A DNA stretch of 64,000 nt from Angiostrongylus vasorum (GCA_018806985.1 JADANN010000462.1:1541501-1605500); one strand, 5' to 3'; counted from the stretch's first letter, positions 52,981 through 64,000 are shown. Notes: generated by a model not told the origin, from the letters alone. Program-made: numbers and translations.

Positions 52981-53836
52981 AGCTTAGTGGTCGTTCCTCA
53001 GTGCAGTAGGTCACATATACAAAGAATGAGCATCACTTCAACTTGTGAGATCACCGGTAAGACGGACGAATCTCGGCTGAACAAAATGAAGGAAAAAACG
53101 TCTCACATTAAGTATTCCGTCAAAACTCGCATGACACTCAAAGAACTATTGCGATTACTCTGCATCTAGAAAATACAGAAGAGAACATTCCGACAACATT
53201 CATCAGTGTTCTCAGTAATACACTTCGTCTGTTAAGACAAATACAGACACGGTAGAACAATAGCAGTAACAATAAATATTACATTTTTGCAATACACGCC
53301 AAAGCAGAGAGCTAAAACCAATGGACATCATAGGAATAGATTCTCCGACTGACTTCACGAACTTATTCATAAAATTTTGAAACACTTCAGTTATGTGTAG
53401 CTTACAAACAGAACACTTCCAATGTTACGCTACAAAATAGAGCAAAACTTTACCAACAAAGCGTTCCGTCATAATACTAAACACTAGAGGGATAATTCCT
53501 GGCGTTGCAGTGAACCCTAAACATGCATGAGATCGATCGTGCACAGAATTTGTACGCACTATAGCACTCCGAAATGAAAACAAACTGAAGTAAAAAGACC
53601 AAATGTTTCAAAACCTATAATGCCAGGACAACCTCTTATATGCTTAGATAAAGATGAATGCCTAGACGCTTTCGCAATCGTTCAAGCATAAGAAGGGCAC
53701 TGAGACCAAGATAACGAAGAACATAGGAAGAAATTGTACGTGGAAAGGAACATAACGACTGGTTCACACCAGCCAAAAGGAACATCACTGAATAATATGC
53801 TTGAAAACATTTTTAGAAACTGGAGTTAGTTCCTCA
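52981..53836. other. Spacer between the TFIIIC6-like gene and SETD2
   Basis: About 860 bases, AT-rich, without a recognisable repeat or coding exon. It holds the 3' untranslated region of the upstream gene and any SETD2 promoter. Confidence 0.45.
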
Positions 53837-56256
53837 TCACTTTTTGCACTGTCGTTGAGGTGGCCGGTCCTTCTCCGGCGCGGCAGTGTCGGTCTGCATT
53901 GCAGACGGTGCGGCAGCAGTAAGCAGCGCCTTCTCCGCTTTCAGCATTTTGTTGCTATTTGAAATCACCTGAAAATGGAAACACTCGTAAATCAATGTGC
54001 ACAATAGCCCACAAATCAATATCAGAATATGTCTGAGCTCCAGCTCCAGAAGGACCAATATATGTCCAAATATCCCGAATATCTGAAAGAAATTTCCACG
54101 GGTCCCCCTTTGTGCTGGAATACTCCTTCATTCGCCCCTATTAAAGTATCTACTCCAACGAATGTAAACCATCCGAAAGAAAAGCCCTGGAGATCTAGCT
54201 ACAAGTAGATCATCTTATCTACATCTTTGGTGCTATCCAACAAGCACCAGCGCTAAATTTATAAAAACAGTTTAGTTACTCCAACACTACCACCTTTAGA
54301 TACTGGGTCTATGGGATTCACTTTACGTAATCGCTTGCGATCTTCGGGGAACAAAAAGGCGATTAAATCCAGGAATAACGCCCAATACGAGACACAAAGG
54401 ACGGTATGGATAGGCGGATACTAATGAAAACAGTGACCTTGTGTTTACAACGTCCACCTAAAAAAGAAAAAAGAACTTAAAAAGGAGCTAAACAGGTGGG
54501 ACTTAGAGGAATTTTTAGGCCCACGTTTCAGCGGAATGCATGCAACAATTCTCACAACGTAATCAGTAAGTAGTCTATCGCAACGAACAACTGCCATGAC
54601 AACGACGAAGAATGGATGGTGTGATGTACGCAAAAATATTAACCACATTGCTACTACTTCTCATTACAAGTCAGCAACAGTGAGATGGCTCGGAAACACT
54701 GCGTAGGAAGACTCAATGTGCTATAATTAACTGAAAACGAATTCTTATATGATTGACAAACGTAACTTCAAACTTTGACTCCCATCTGCTTGAAGTATTA
54801 TGTCAGTGCCAATGGTACGAAGCCATTTACCCGTAAACAATGAGTTGCCAATCTGAAACCAGAATTTCTTTTTTTTAAAGAAGGAATAATAAAAGGACCA
54901 GATAGGCGAATTTGATTCATTTCAGGACAAAGGAGATTGTTCTCGAAAGCAATAATGCCAAAAACCTATTGCTCACATGCTCCCACAAAAAACCAGGAAG
55001 ACCAAAACTGATACATTTTCAAAGTTTTTCTATCCTTTCTGAATATTCTGCTTTTATAAACCAAATATGCTGTCTGTTGTACAATGCCACTTGAATATGT
55101 GCAAACCTATTAATATCAAGTAATTTCAAAGAGCATCAGTAAACTACTGATTCGTCACTGTCAGGCTTCAAGCTACCCAGTGGGCTTCACTTGGCTATCA
55201 GACTGTTTATTCCACCTTCGAGAGTCAAGCAGAGACAGTAACAACTTAATCGATAGTCTCTATACTCTCTAATATTCAGTACAACTGAGTACTACGAACT
55301 ACTGAGAGGCTCAACTGTCGCTATAATACTGCATGCATCAATCGCAGCCACCACTACAGGGGCCATTCTTGTAATAACGAAAAAAAAGCTGGAAACATTA
55401 TGACAATGCTGAAATGCAGTGGACCCGAGGAGTGCTAACAGGTTAATACGCAGTACTGCTTAATTGTTTGAGCAACACGTGAATAAATACCACCCAAGTG
55501 CGTACGCAGTAGAAAGGTGTAGGTATTGAAAACGCTGTCATCGTTCCCTCCCAACTGTTTGCCGCCTCATCGTGGATGGCAGGTTTTCTTGGGCATCCGA
55601 CTGCCATGCACAACGAGAGGATTCATCCTCCAGGCAGAGTCTCCCAAGCTGAGAGGAAGTCCAGCGTTTACATCAGAAGTCCAATTAAGAGTCAACCAAT
55701 ACCAGGATCCACCACCGCCCTGGTATCAAACTAGTCGCATGGTGACAAGTCCCATTCTGATCCACAAGGGTGGCGACCGCTTGTGGTGGTAACGACCCGG
55801 GATAGACTTTGGGTAGGTTGAGCTCAGGACTCCACGGAATCGCAATGACTAAACCAGCAAAACTTCGAAAAAAATGGAAATTATGCTGGGGCCTGCACAA
55901 CCATTGATGAGCCATCCAAGTATCCAAGCAAGTCATAGTTTAGGTATTAAGAACACTATAGCAGTTAATGTACCCGTCTCTTCATAGGTACTGATAAACC
56001 GTACTCCCAACTAAAAAACATCTATACCTGTACTCGGATGTATATACACGGATATTTAAAGAGTGAGATACATCAGCAGTATGCTTGCGGATGGCGAGGA
56101 ACTCACTTGCAACAATGGCGCTTCCGTCTCTGCTCGCCTCAACGTGGTCTGCTTTGCAGCAATAGACTGACGGATACTGAGTGCATCCAGCACACCGCTC
56201 ACTTCTACTACGACGATTTCGTCCTCCCATTCGTCATCGCTTTGTACAGTTGGCAT
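53837..56256 (-). CDS. GTF3C6: TFIIIC subunit 6-like protein (tau55-type beta-barrel), three exons
   Basis: TFIIIC binds the internal boxes of tRNA genes for RNA polymerase III; this small subunit contributes a triple beta-barrel. Exons on the minus strand: 56256-56107, 54852-54767 and about 53954-53837. Exon 1 encodes MPTVQSDDEWEDEIVVVEVSG, the acidic start plus the (L/V)VVELSG motif of the family, and ends in EAPLLQ. Exon 2 encodes IGNSLFTGKWLRTIGTDIIL, matching the family's GxxxxxGxWxxxxGTxxxF pattern. Exon 3 has NKMLKAEKALL and a short tail rich in A and P. Donor 2 (AA then GTTACG) fits acceptor AAATAG at 53955 in phase; the better-looking TTTTCAG at 53970 does not join in frame. The start follows ACTATAG directly, as in trans-spliced genes. 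The model is short (about 117 residues). Intron 1 contains a family B repeat. Confidence 0.7.
55548..55925 (+). repeat. Interspersed repeat family B, copy 6
   Basis: A full forward copy from CTCCCAACTGTTTGCCGCC to ATGAGCCATCCAAGTATCC, antisense to the host gene, in its first intron. Confidence 0.87.
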
Positions 56257-56385
56257 CTATAGTTTTAAAAATCTAAAGTTGTGAGCGCCTTTTAACCCTA
56301 TCACTTTAGATAAATGTAGTAAAGGACATGACAACAACAATATGAAAATGACAAATGAACTACAAATGTTTTACAACTGATAACA

Positions 56386-56391
56386 TTTATT
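56386..56391 (-). terminator. Probable poly(A) signal of COG5
   Basis: AATAAA on the minus strand, about 140 bases after the COG5 stop and about 130 bases before the next start codon, a spacing typical of nematode operons. Confidence 0.45.
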
Positions 56392-56531
56392 TCACGCAAA
56401 CAACCCAAACCAATTGAATAGAATGCTCGGTTCAAAACACGTTTGTATGCATTTCGGGTGGGCATTGAGAAGCATTAATAACAACAAATGTAAGCAAATG
56501 ACACAAAGAGCTTCCATTATTTGGCATTGCC

Positions 56532-59500
56532 TCATAACGTACTCTTCCTGATGAGTTCCATAATTCTCGGGTAGTGAGGGACGTATTTAGTCTCATGACG
56601 GCTGATAACCGATGTGGTATAGGAAGTCATCAAACCGCTTAAAAAAGATATTATTTCGCCATCAGAATGCTCGGAACACCATCGTACATACTGGTCCACC
56701 TAGAAAAATAATAGACAAAGTGGATGAAAAAACCAATTTTCATTAATATTTACGAAAATGTAAAACCTATTGTATCTCCTTATTGCTGAAACATAGAGAT
56801 GACACAAGAGAAACCACTCCATCAGAAGAAAACTGACCAATCAAACAGTAATAACATTGGCAAAATCAGACCTAACTCACCTCTCAACTGTATGATGTCC
56901 TTACTAACTCTTTCATAACCGATTTTGTGTATTTACTATGCGTTACTATGGTTCAATGTGAAAAAAGATTGCTACCAGCACTTAGTGTTTTTCAGCCTAT
57001 GCTGATTCGATTTCAGTATTTCCTATAACCATCCATTCCGTGCGATAACTATTGATTCATTATAAAAAGCTGGGATAAAGCCCTCGACGTTGATCAATCC
57101 CTGAGGGATGCGTCATACATTCGACTTCATTAAACATCGTTGGAGGTGACTGAATGCACATCTGGCCTTTATACTGACTCGCGGTGGTCTACCGATGCAT
57201 CGAGCCAGTGCTGCTATCCTCCCAGACATGTCTAGCACCAATATGCCGATCCCTGAGAGATGAAAGACTTGGTGAGCTAGGGATGCGGGGGGGATCGATC
57301 ATGTATATTGCAAGGCGCCTCCGACTGCACTACACGCGCTCCATTGATTCATTTTACTAATTGAAATTGAATTAACATTCAATTACTCGTGACAGCTGTC
57401 AATCTAACGGCCAATGAAGTCGCTCAAAAAACGCCTTCTTGTATAATGATAAGTGCAGAATAGAGGTATACCCGAGGCTCAAAAAAAAAAAAATGGTAAA
57501 AGAAAGTCAATGAGAAGAGCACGCATCGAAATCAACACGTATAGCGCTGCCAAATGCTCGCGAACGTACATATTGAGACAAAGTGCGTGTACGTGGTAGA
57601 GTTAACATCAACGTATGGAGATCACTGCAACTGCAATGTGCCCTACATACGCAGCTTTTCTTTCTATTGTGATTTTTGCCCTAGAAATCGGTTTTAGTCA
57701 CTTGTAAGAAATTACGCTTCATAACATAGTGCAATGTCAGTTGCACAATAATTCTTGGCAGTTTTTCGATTATTAGTGTATTTCAAGAGTTGGGAACATA
57801 ACATATTTATAGAAGAAACCTTTCTCTATCGTTTCACGGTTACGATCGAATGCTAGATCAAGCAAATTCGCACCGTGGTCATACATTTTAGGTTTGAGAA
57901 TGGGTGTTCGGGTTGGTAAAACTGACTTAGCAAACTTGGTCACTCTAATTTCACCGCCAGCGAATCCTGTGAAATGACAAGCATAACCATGAATTTGCTG
58001 CGAGTATATTCCGTTCCGTGTCAGATATGCTGATCATTCAGTTTTAAAATTGGATAATTACGACTCGGTTACGTCAAGTAGATTCTAAAATCTACAAGAT
58101 CTCAATGATGATAACGAAGCTAACTACCTCATCGTATTTTTGATGTATGTCTAAACGACAGAGCTAGGTCGACACCAACGATTTCCTAGACGAACCAGTG
58201 TTGTTTTACATTCTCTCATTTCATACGGTAAGCGTGATCCCCGTTGCCACTGCGAAGCATCGAGCAATCAGTAGTTGGCAAGAAGATCACAGTTCAAAAG
58301 TTGGCGGGATTTGCTAATGGTGGCACCTGAATTACCTGAGCATCCGTTGTGGACTTGATGAAGATTACTCTGAATCCGTCTACACGGTAAATTGGGCGTC
58401 ATTTCTCCTGAGAGATCGACAATAACTGCTTCCTGTGTCTCGCGTATTTTCATGTTTGCAGGATTGATGTTCTACGATCTTCATATCGAAAACTTTTGTG
58501 GGCGATGAATGCGAGGAAAACGATACAATTGCAAGAAAATTGCAAGAAGTGCTGGGGTCTGCACAGTAGATGTGATAGCGGATAACGTTATATTCGTAAT
58601 AAACAGCAATAATAATTAATAGTAATAACTAATAATAATAATAATTAATAGTAATGAATAATAAATAATAATAATAATAATGGTTAATAATAGTAATTGA
58701 TAGTAATGACTAGAATAATAGTAATGATTAGTAGTAATAGTGATAAACAATGAATAATAATAACAATAAATAATAACAGTGAAAATAGCAATAATGAATA
58801 ACAACGGTAAAGATAATAATAATAGATAATAATAACAAATAGTACGAATAATAATAATAGTAATAAAATAACAATAGACAGTAATAACAACGAACAACAA
58901 ATAATATTTGCATTAATGTTAACTTTTTATTCACTGCCTTTCACAAGTTTCCACGGCAGGGTATACATTATTTGTGAAACAACCACAATGATGCTGAAAT
59001 ATTCGCAAAACTACGGACCGCAGGTGTCTGCGGTAGGGAACGAACGCGCTATTCCCTTCTCGGAACCACATTAGTAATAGTAGTAATAAATGATAACAAT
59101 AATAATAGTAAAAATAATAATAAGGTTGCAATGAAAGCTCTTGTTTATCGTCTCCAATAATTTTTAATGGATGGGATATGAAATTTTATAGGTGCGAATA
59201 GTGTCAGATTGTAGCGATCTTTAACCTGTTCCGCTTCGGCTACAGTATTTCGTGGCTGCCTCAACGGAGGATGCGCCATTTTTTGTCGGCTGCGAACTTT
59301 CTGTTTAACAATAAGGAATCTTTTCTCAATAAACAGTGGACTTGAGGGGTTTTGAGCATGATAGGGTTGTAGAAGAGACTTTGGTCTCTCTATCGTTTGA
59401 TGGGCATGAATGATGCGTATTCTGCTATTCACTGTGTTACCATGGTCCGTTTTGAAAGTACATTTCTATACGCATTTGAAAGTATTTCACAGCCTACATC

Positions 59501-62500
59501 GATTCAATTTCGGTATTTTTCATATCCACACATTCCATAAAATGATTATGGTTCATCATAGTGATTAGAATGAAATAACAGTTAACTATTAGCCAAATTA
59601 CCGGTCAGCGAACTCTTTCGAAAAAGTTTTTGCAAATCATTAAGTGTAGAGAAGCTTTCAACCCTATTATTTTATTTTGCTTTCGATTACCTATCCAATG
59701 AATATACACAGTCCGGTAAAAAGAACCCTGGAACCCATTAACTCAATATGAACACTTAAGTGTCAATACGGTTGTTTGGAGCAGATCGCTATAGATACTA
59801 TAGTGTCAATACGGAGCGGAATGTGTTAATGGATAAACAATAAAGCATTCCGTATTGTTCAATCGCTGGTGGATTCATCATGTATTCGATTTTGACAAGC
59901 ATCGCTAGAGATGGCTGAATGCATATTTAACCTATACAATGACTTCTGATGGCCCACCAGACAAGTCTGGTAGCGGTTTCCCGACCCCGTCGAATCGTCT
60001 ACCACCTCGGCGATATTTACAATGCTTTGAGTCAACTCCTGATAAACAACGATGTTGAAGACAAAGAAGACAATGAACCGGAGGAACAACCAATTCTCTG
60101 TGTGGGACAGTACAAAGAAATGGAGTCGGAACGACGCCATTGATGTAGTAAGCAGTGAGTGATCTGACAATGTTGTATCGCGTGACCTTTTCAACCTCGA
60201 TAATCACAAATCTGAGGTTGAAAAGCCGCTCCTTATTAGTTCCAAAGAGCCGAAGTCGATAGATTGTTATGAATTGTTTATGGGAGAAATTTGGAACTTT
60301 GTCGTATCGGAGACTAATAGAAATGCGCACGGGAAAGTTCAAGCGTTGAGGCCAATTACTGTTGAAGAGTTCAGGAGATTCACTGGACTCTGCTTGTAAA
60401 TGGTTCGACTGCCAAAGTTGAGAGACTACTGGAATGCAGGTGGCCCCTTTGAATTAAAAAGCGCATCTATTGGAGTCCAAGTAAAGGCACGAAATAGATT
60501 TGAATACTTATTGGTCTACCTACATTTGGAGGCATTGTGGCAGAATCGCTGGTCATAAAACTAATGGATGATTAAATACCTTCCAGGATTGAACTAACAC
60601 GAGGTTGGTAAAAGAGATCTATTCGACTAACATTTTCACGTCTTCGTCTTTTTAAGAGGCAGATTGATCCGAGTTAAGTGTTTGGTGAACTGCAGCACCG
60701 CTCGAATGAAGAAACTCTGTCGGCGGCGCACTTTTATGGAGGACAGATGTTGATCTACTGCAGTCATCCAATATAATATGCTTTTTTGGGTGGCAGCATA
60801 TTCCGCAGCAGTCGACATCATTTTTAACTAGTGCATAGGGAATTATGGATGAGTACTAATAGCAAGGGCGCGTGTGGCGCAGTGGTCGGAGGTGCCCTGC
60901 AACATACACGTGGAATTGAATCCCGCGCTCATGGCCCACCAAGCCTTTCATCCGTCCGAAGTCGGCAAACTGGTACCAGACTTGTCGGGGAGGATAGCAG
61001 CACTGGCTCGATACATCGGCAGGTCACTGCGAGTCATAGTAAAGGCTAAGTATGCATTCACCCACCTCCAAACGATGTTTAATGAAGTCGAATACATGGC
61101 GGATCCCTCAGGAATTGATAAACGCCGACAGCTTTATCCTTCTATCCTTTCACTAATAGCAGTTTAGGATTATAAATCCGATATCATACATAGCAAGCGG
61201 GTCAGCATGAAATGTGGCCACTGAAACGTATATTAGTGCAGAAATCGTTTTAATAATGTCCAAATTAAGTGAAGGCACAGATGATGACTGTTAGTACGTA
61301 AATGGCGTTGCATGTGGATTGTACAGGTTACAATGATTGTACAGTGCAGGTAAAATCTGTAAATCAAAGTTTGTTGGTTATGTTGAATGTAAATCATTAA
61401 AGAATTATAAATCAAGCATGTAAATGTAAAGAGTACTTGTTGCACAAGGCTTATGTTAAAGATTGTAAAGAGTAGCATTAGATATATAGGATTAAGTTTG
61501 TAAAGGTCTTAAGCGGCACACAACAATGTTTTCTGCAAGTTTTGTAAAATGGAGCTATTTGTTTATAAGTTTTCAACATCAGTTGAAATTTCAAAGAATA
61601 ATGGTTTGAAATAAGCCACACTATGCGAGAAACTTGTTAATGAACGCTCAGTGTATTTATAATCCCTCATTCTTATGATATTTCCTACACAGCTGCAAGT
61701 TAAAATTTACCTATGCTTTTTCGTAGTGACCTTATCATAGAAAAAGGTGTCTATTGGTGCCTTAATGTTGAAGCACGGCAAAGCTATCACTTAAAGCTGT
61801 CAGTATCTCTTCCTAAACTGTTATAGACTTCTCTAGCGGTCGCTTTTTTCGGCTGGAGTGGTCTCCCGACCGTAAAATGAACTTGTCGAAGAAGAGATTT
61901 TTTTATATGATTTCCACCACAAAACCTCTTCTGCACAAGCCACAGATTGATTACAAGATGTGGAAGTAGGAAAAACCTTTTGTGCACCAAAATAAACCAG
62001 AAAGGGAATGAGCTCAACAGAGGTCATAGCGGCCACAAAATCTCATGACAAATGACTCCTATGGAGATCACGACCTCGCAAATCTGTTCAATGCAGTACA
62101 AATTTGACATTAGAGGGGGCTTTCTGGGCGAAAGGAAAACCATTCTCAGCTAACAAGATCTTGTCGGCGAAGGAACGTCCCATTGGAAATCGCTATGTCA
62201 CCCGTCGTCACGTTGTTCGTGGAGTGACTCGAGCGGGCGCAAGTCAATCTTCCATGTTTCCTTGTTGCGCCCAAGAGTGGTGCCGTGTGTTCTGCTCCCT
62301 TCAGAGACTCGTTGAGCGTCATACATTTCTTCTAGGGCTTTCGTGAAGGACGCTAACCATCGGCGCGGTGCTTCCTCTGCAGTACGTTTGATACCTGTAT
62401 CACCTATTGTCCCGTTGATCGTCGAGAAACTCGAGCGGGCACCAGTAAATCTTCCATTTTTCCCTGTCGCGTGCAAGGGTAGCCTAGTGGGTTCTGCTCG

Positions 62501-64000
62501 CTCTACGGACTCGTCGAGCATCATATCTCTCTTCTAGGCTTTTCGTGAAAAACTCTGACCATCAAGTCGGTGGTCTTCCTGCAGCGCGTTTAACATCCCG
62601 AAGATTCCAGTCGCTAACGGCTCTTGTCCACCGGTTGTCGTCCATATGCATTACGTATCGGCTCGCCTTATTTTCGACAATTTGATATACAGAACAGCGT
62701 CTTTAATTCTTGATCATCGGCGTAGGTCAGGGCTCCATATCCCTTCCCTTAATTGTGTGAAACGGGATACTCCTAGCATCGTCCTTTAGACTGCACATTC
62801 AATAACGCTGAGTGGTCTTTCATCCTGCTCACGTAGCGACCAGGTTTCTGACGGAAAGGTAGACACGGAGTAGTGTGTTCCTTGTTCTTCTCACTACATC
62901 CTCGGTGCTCACTATGCGGTATAATCAGTTTTTCTAGGACATTGTCATTGCTTGGAATTGCTAAAAAAATCAAAATTCCACCAACTTTCTACCGTTCTGG
63001 ATTCTGGTGTTACTTAATTTGATTAGTAAACCTTACTGCGAGTTGAGATATGCTTGTTTAAAGATAAAAAGGCTAAGTTGTTTTTGGGCAAGCCTGAGTG
63101 TGTTAAGAAACTATGGGAATATTTTTTGGGCTCAGATATATTGGAGAATTTAAAAAAAACTGCAGAGAATGTATAAAATAAACTAGTATACTCTAATCAT
63201 CTAAGCATATATGCAACAAAACAAGTAATTTGACAATGTTGTACCAGTAAAATTCATACCGTCCATTCGACACTGACATGAGGCGAAAGGAGACTGGCTG
63301 GACTATCGGCAATAAGCAGATGAATATGTATCCAAGCTGGCAGTGGAGAGCTCAACATCAGCTCATATTCAGTTTCCTGGCTTACACAGGAAAATATTGA
63401 ACGCAACTGTATTCTGTCGGGATATTTTAGACTTGGGGCTAACTTTGCATCGACCACATTCAATACGCTGAAATAAAAATCTTAACATACGACCTATGAT
63501 TCGTTGCTTCGAACTAAGAATACTACAGATAGACATTTTAATCAAGAAGTGTTACTTAACTTTCCAAATCAGCAAGAAGTTGTTGTCTAATACGGTCGCT
63601 AAGTGGCCTAAGCAATGTGGCGTTGAGAATAAAAAGTTGAACGATATAGTCTGCTAGTAAGGACAGCGAATAAGTACTTTTGATGGTGGAATAAAAGTGT
63701 GAAAAATGACGTTCCACTCGACAAATATATTCAGTAAGCTCCTGAAAACATTCCAATTTTCCAAACTGCAAAAGTATATTATATTTTTGATCCTCGGTCA
63801 AAAACAAGTAGATCGTCAGACAAAATAAGACTTTGAATGCGTGCTAGTAAAGGGATGAGTGTTGTTTTTTGCAATATGAAGGTGCGAATGAAAACCCTGC
63901 ATATAAGGAGATATCGCTTTTTCGAAAACCATTTCATGATGCATCGATCCAATTATTGCAAATATACTTCCACGAATGGAATCCATAATAGTTGATACAC
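56532..64000 (-). CDS. COG5: Conserved oligomeric Golgi complex subunit 5, C-terminal exons, 5' part outside window
   Basis: COG5 belongs to lobe B of the COG tether that captures recycling vesicles at the Golgi. Visible exons on the minus strand: 64000-63897, 63741-63561, 63467-63260 and 56699-56532. They encode DSIRGSIFAIIG with SPYMQ, then ELTEYICRVERHFSHFY and LRPLSDRIRQQLLADLE, then VLNVVDAKLAPSL and SVEWT, then VDQYVRWCSEH and the C-terminus SRHETKYVPHYPRIMELIR; all align in order with the C-terminal third of animal COG5. The last junction is clean. The first two are each off by one base: the first exon runs into CAGGGTTTTC where CAGGTTTTC is expected, and exon 63561 ends one base short. 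An assembly error or unusual splice site may explain this. The last intron is 6.5 kb, full of mobile DNA and one orphan exon. Confidence 0.86.
57070..57345 (-). mobile_element. tRNA-derived SINE family A, copy 9
   Basis: A reversed copy in the last COG5 intron: AAACATCGTTGGAGGTGAC, GACTCGCGGTGGTCTACCG, CCTCCCAGACATGTC, head ending in ACTACACGCGC. Confidence 0.87.
57820..57966 (-). CDS. Orphan coding exon inside the last COG5 intron
   Basis: A 147-base exon with a strong acceptor (ATTTCACAG) and donor (AAA G then GTTTCT), open in one frame for 48 residues: FAGGEIRVTKFAKSVL, then PTRTPILKPKMYDHGANL and LDLAFDRNRETIEK. It cannot belong to COG5: the flanking COG5 exons join directly at phase 0 and this exon is phase 1 at both ends. 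It therefore points to a second minus-strand gene nested in the intron, or to a fragment carried in by a mobile element. I do not recognise the family. Confidence 0.45.
58480..58600 (+). mobile_element. tRNA-like SINE family C, copy 5 (3' end only)
   Basis: Matches only the last third of the family (GGGCGATGAATGCGAGG, GCAAGAAGTGCTGGGGTC, GCACAGTAGATG), followed by an AAT tract. Confidence 0.6.
58606..58920. repeat. AAT/AATAGT-rich simple repeat
   Basis: Imperfect AAT-type triplets, resumed at 59070-59125 after an FB1 fragment. Minus-strand ORFs here are low-complexity artefacts. Confidence 0.93.
58975..59075. mobile_element. Fold-back element FB1, one arm
   Basis: GATGCTGAAATATTCGC, AAACTACGGACCGCAGG and GGGAACGAACGCGC match the left arm of 640-1045; the second arm is absent. 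It splits the AAT repeat in two, so it was inserted into it. Confidence 0.7.
59855..60000 (-). mobile_element. tRNA-derived SINE family A, copy 10 (truncated)
   Basis: A reversed 3' part: GATTTTGACAAGCATCGC, AGATGGCTGAATGCATAT, ACCAGACAAGTCTGGTA and CCGACCCCG. The tRNA-like head is missing; it abuts the piggyBac relic. Confidence 0.65.
60005..60545 (+). pseudogene. piggyBac-like transposase relic
   Basis: An interrupted plus-strand frame reads an acidic start (NDVEDKEDNEPEEQP), then YELFMGEIWNFVVSETNRNA, ITVEEFRRFTGLCL, a stop, MVRLPKLRDYWNAGGPFEL and ARNRFEYLLVYLHL. The order ETN..A, VEE..xFxGL, KLP(K/R)LRDYW and NRFE...LHF is that of the piggyBac/PGBD transposase N-terminal half. The catalytic part is missing and there is at least one stop and one frame change, so it is dead. 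It lies in the last COG5 intron. Confidence 0.8.
60595..60830. mobile_element. Fold-back element FB2, single arm
   Basis: AACACGAGGTTGGTAAAAGA and TTTTCACGTCTTCGTC match one arm of the element at 48335-48775, and GCACCGCTCGAATGAAGAA matches its interior. The hammerhead-like core is not kept here. Confidence 0.65.
60868..61150 (+). mobile_element. tRNA-derived SINE family A, copy 11
   Basis: The best tRNA-like head in the window: GGCGCGTGTGGCGCAGTGGT (box A TGGCGCAGTGG) and a box B-like GAATTGAATCCC. The body has GGCCCACCAAGCC, TGGTACCAGACTTGTC and GAATTGATAAACGCCGAC. Confidence 0.9.
61151..62197. other. Intronic sequence without recognisable content
   Basis: AT-rich part of the last COG5 intron. 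Around 61270-61480 there are several TGTAAA/GTACA-type short repeats. No exon or named repeat family is supported. Confidence 0.4.
62198..62980 (-). pseudogene. RTE-type retrotransposon relic (C-terminal part)
   Basis: The minus strand reads GDTGIKRTAEEAPRRWLASF, TKALEEMYDAQRVSEGSRTH and TTLGRNKETWKIDLRPLE, matching the end of hookworm-type RTE polymerases (IKR..GRPP.RW..F...). Upstream frames are shifted. Inside it, 62220-62330 and 62400-62530 look like diverged tandem copies of the same coding end. Confidence 0.8.

Noticed and set aside
59145..59432. 95-codon minus-strand ORF with protein-like composition
   Set aside because: No acceptor or initiation context and no link to the orphan exon at 57820-57966; kept only as a remote possibility.
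60868..60940. A functional tRNA gene
   Set aside because: The head has tRNA-like boxes but no full cloverleaf and is the start of a repeated SINE.

Overview
This window reads as nuclear DNA of a nematode, most likely a clade V strongylid (hookworm-like) worm. Genes are split by introns with GT donors and TTTCAG or TTTTAG acceptors. Several start codons sit immediately after a splice-acceptor-like motif, as in trans-spliced nematode genes. One stretch resembles the SL1 spliced leader at 19 of 22 positions. The best protein resemblances are to animal housekeeping families. The species itself is inferred, not proven.

Layout. Positions 1-7013 (minus) hold GMPPA, the regulatory subunit of GDP-mannose synthesis, in nine exons; its sixth intron contains a small unrecognised three-exon gene on the opposite strand (3339-3918). 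Positions 8809-10218 (minus) hold a CTDSPL2-type phosphatase with a very GC-rich first exon. From 10.2 to 24.2 kb the DNA is gene-poor: SINEs, fold-back elements, a 10-bp minisatellite, an orphan exon and a candidate 71-residue membrane protein. Positions 24618-27532 (plus) are CDC6 and 28343-32744 (plus) NIP7. Then four or five minus-strand genes follow one another: COG5 (56532 to beyond 64000), a TFIIIC subunit 6-like gene (53837-56256), the H3K36 methyltransferase SETD2/met-1 (42417-52980) and the MUS81 nuclease (33090-41525). Their close, head-to-tail order is compatible with an operon, partly stretched by transposon insertions.

The functions are mixed and do not form one pathway: replication licensing (CDC6), junction resolution (MUS81), chromatin (SETD2), Pol III transcription (TFIIIC6), ribosome biogenesis (NIP7), Golgi tethering (COG5), sugar nucleotide supply (GMPPA) and phosphatase signalling (CTDSPL2).

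Mobile DNA fills most introns and spacers. I see eleven copies of a tRNA-derived SINE (family A), six copies of a second short repeat (family B), five copies of another tRNA-like SINE (family C), several fold-back elements, degraded RTE-type non-LTR retrotransposons, one piggyBac transposase relic and several TA tracts. The most interesting observation is that fold-back elements of different sequence repeatedly carry the same module, CTGANGA - short hairpin - GAAA - CGTH - AGCT, which has the parts of a hammerhead ribozyme core. At least two copies, one in a NIP7 intron and one in the first SETD2 intron, keep an intact core. All of this is by-eye reading; no database search was run.
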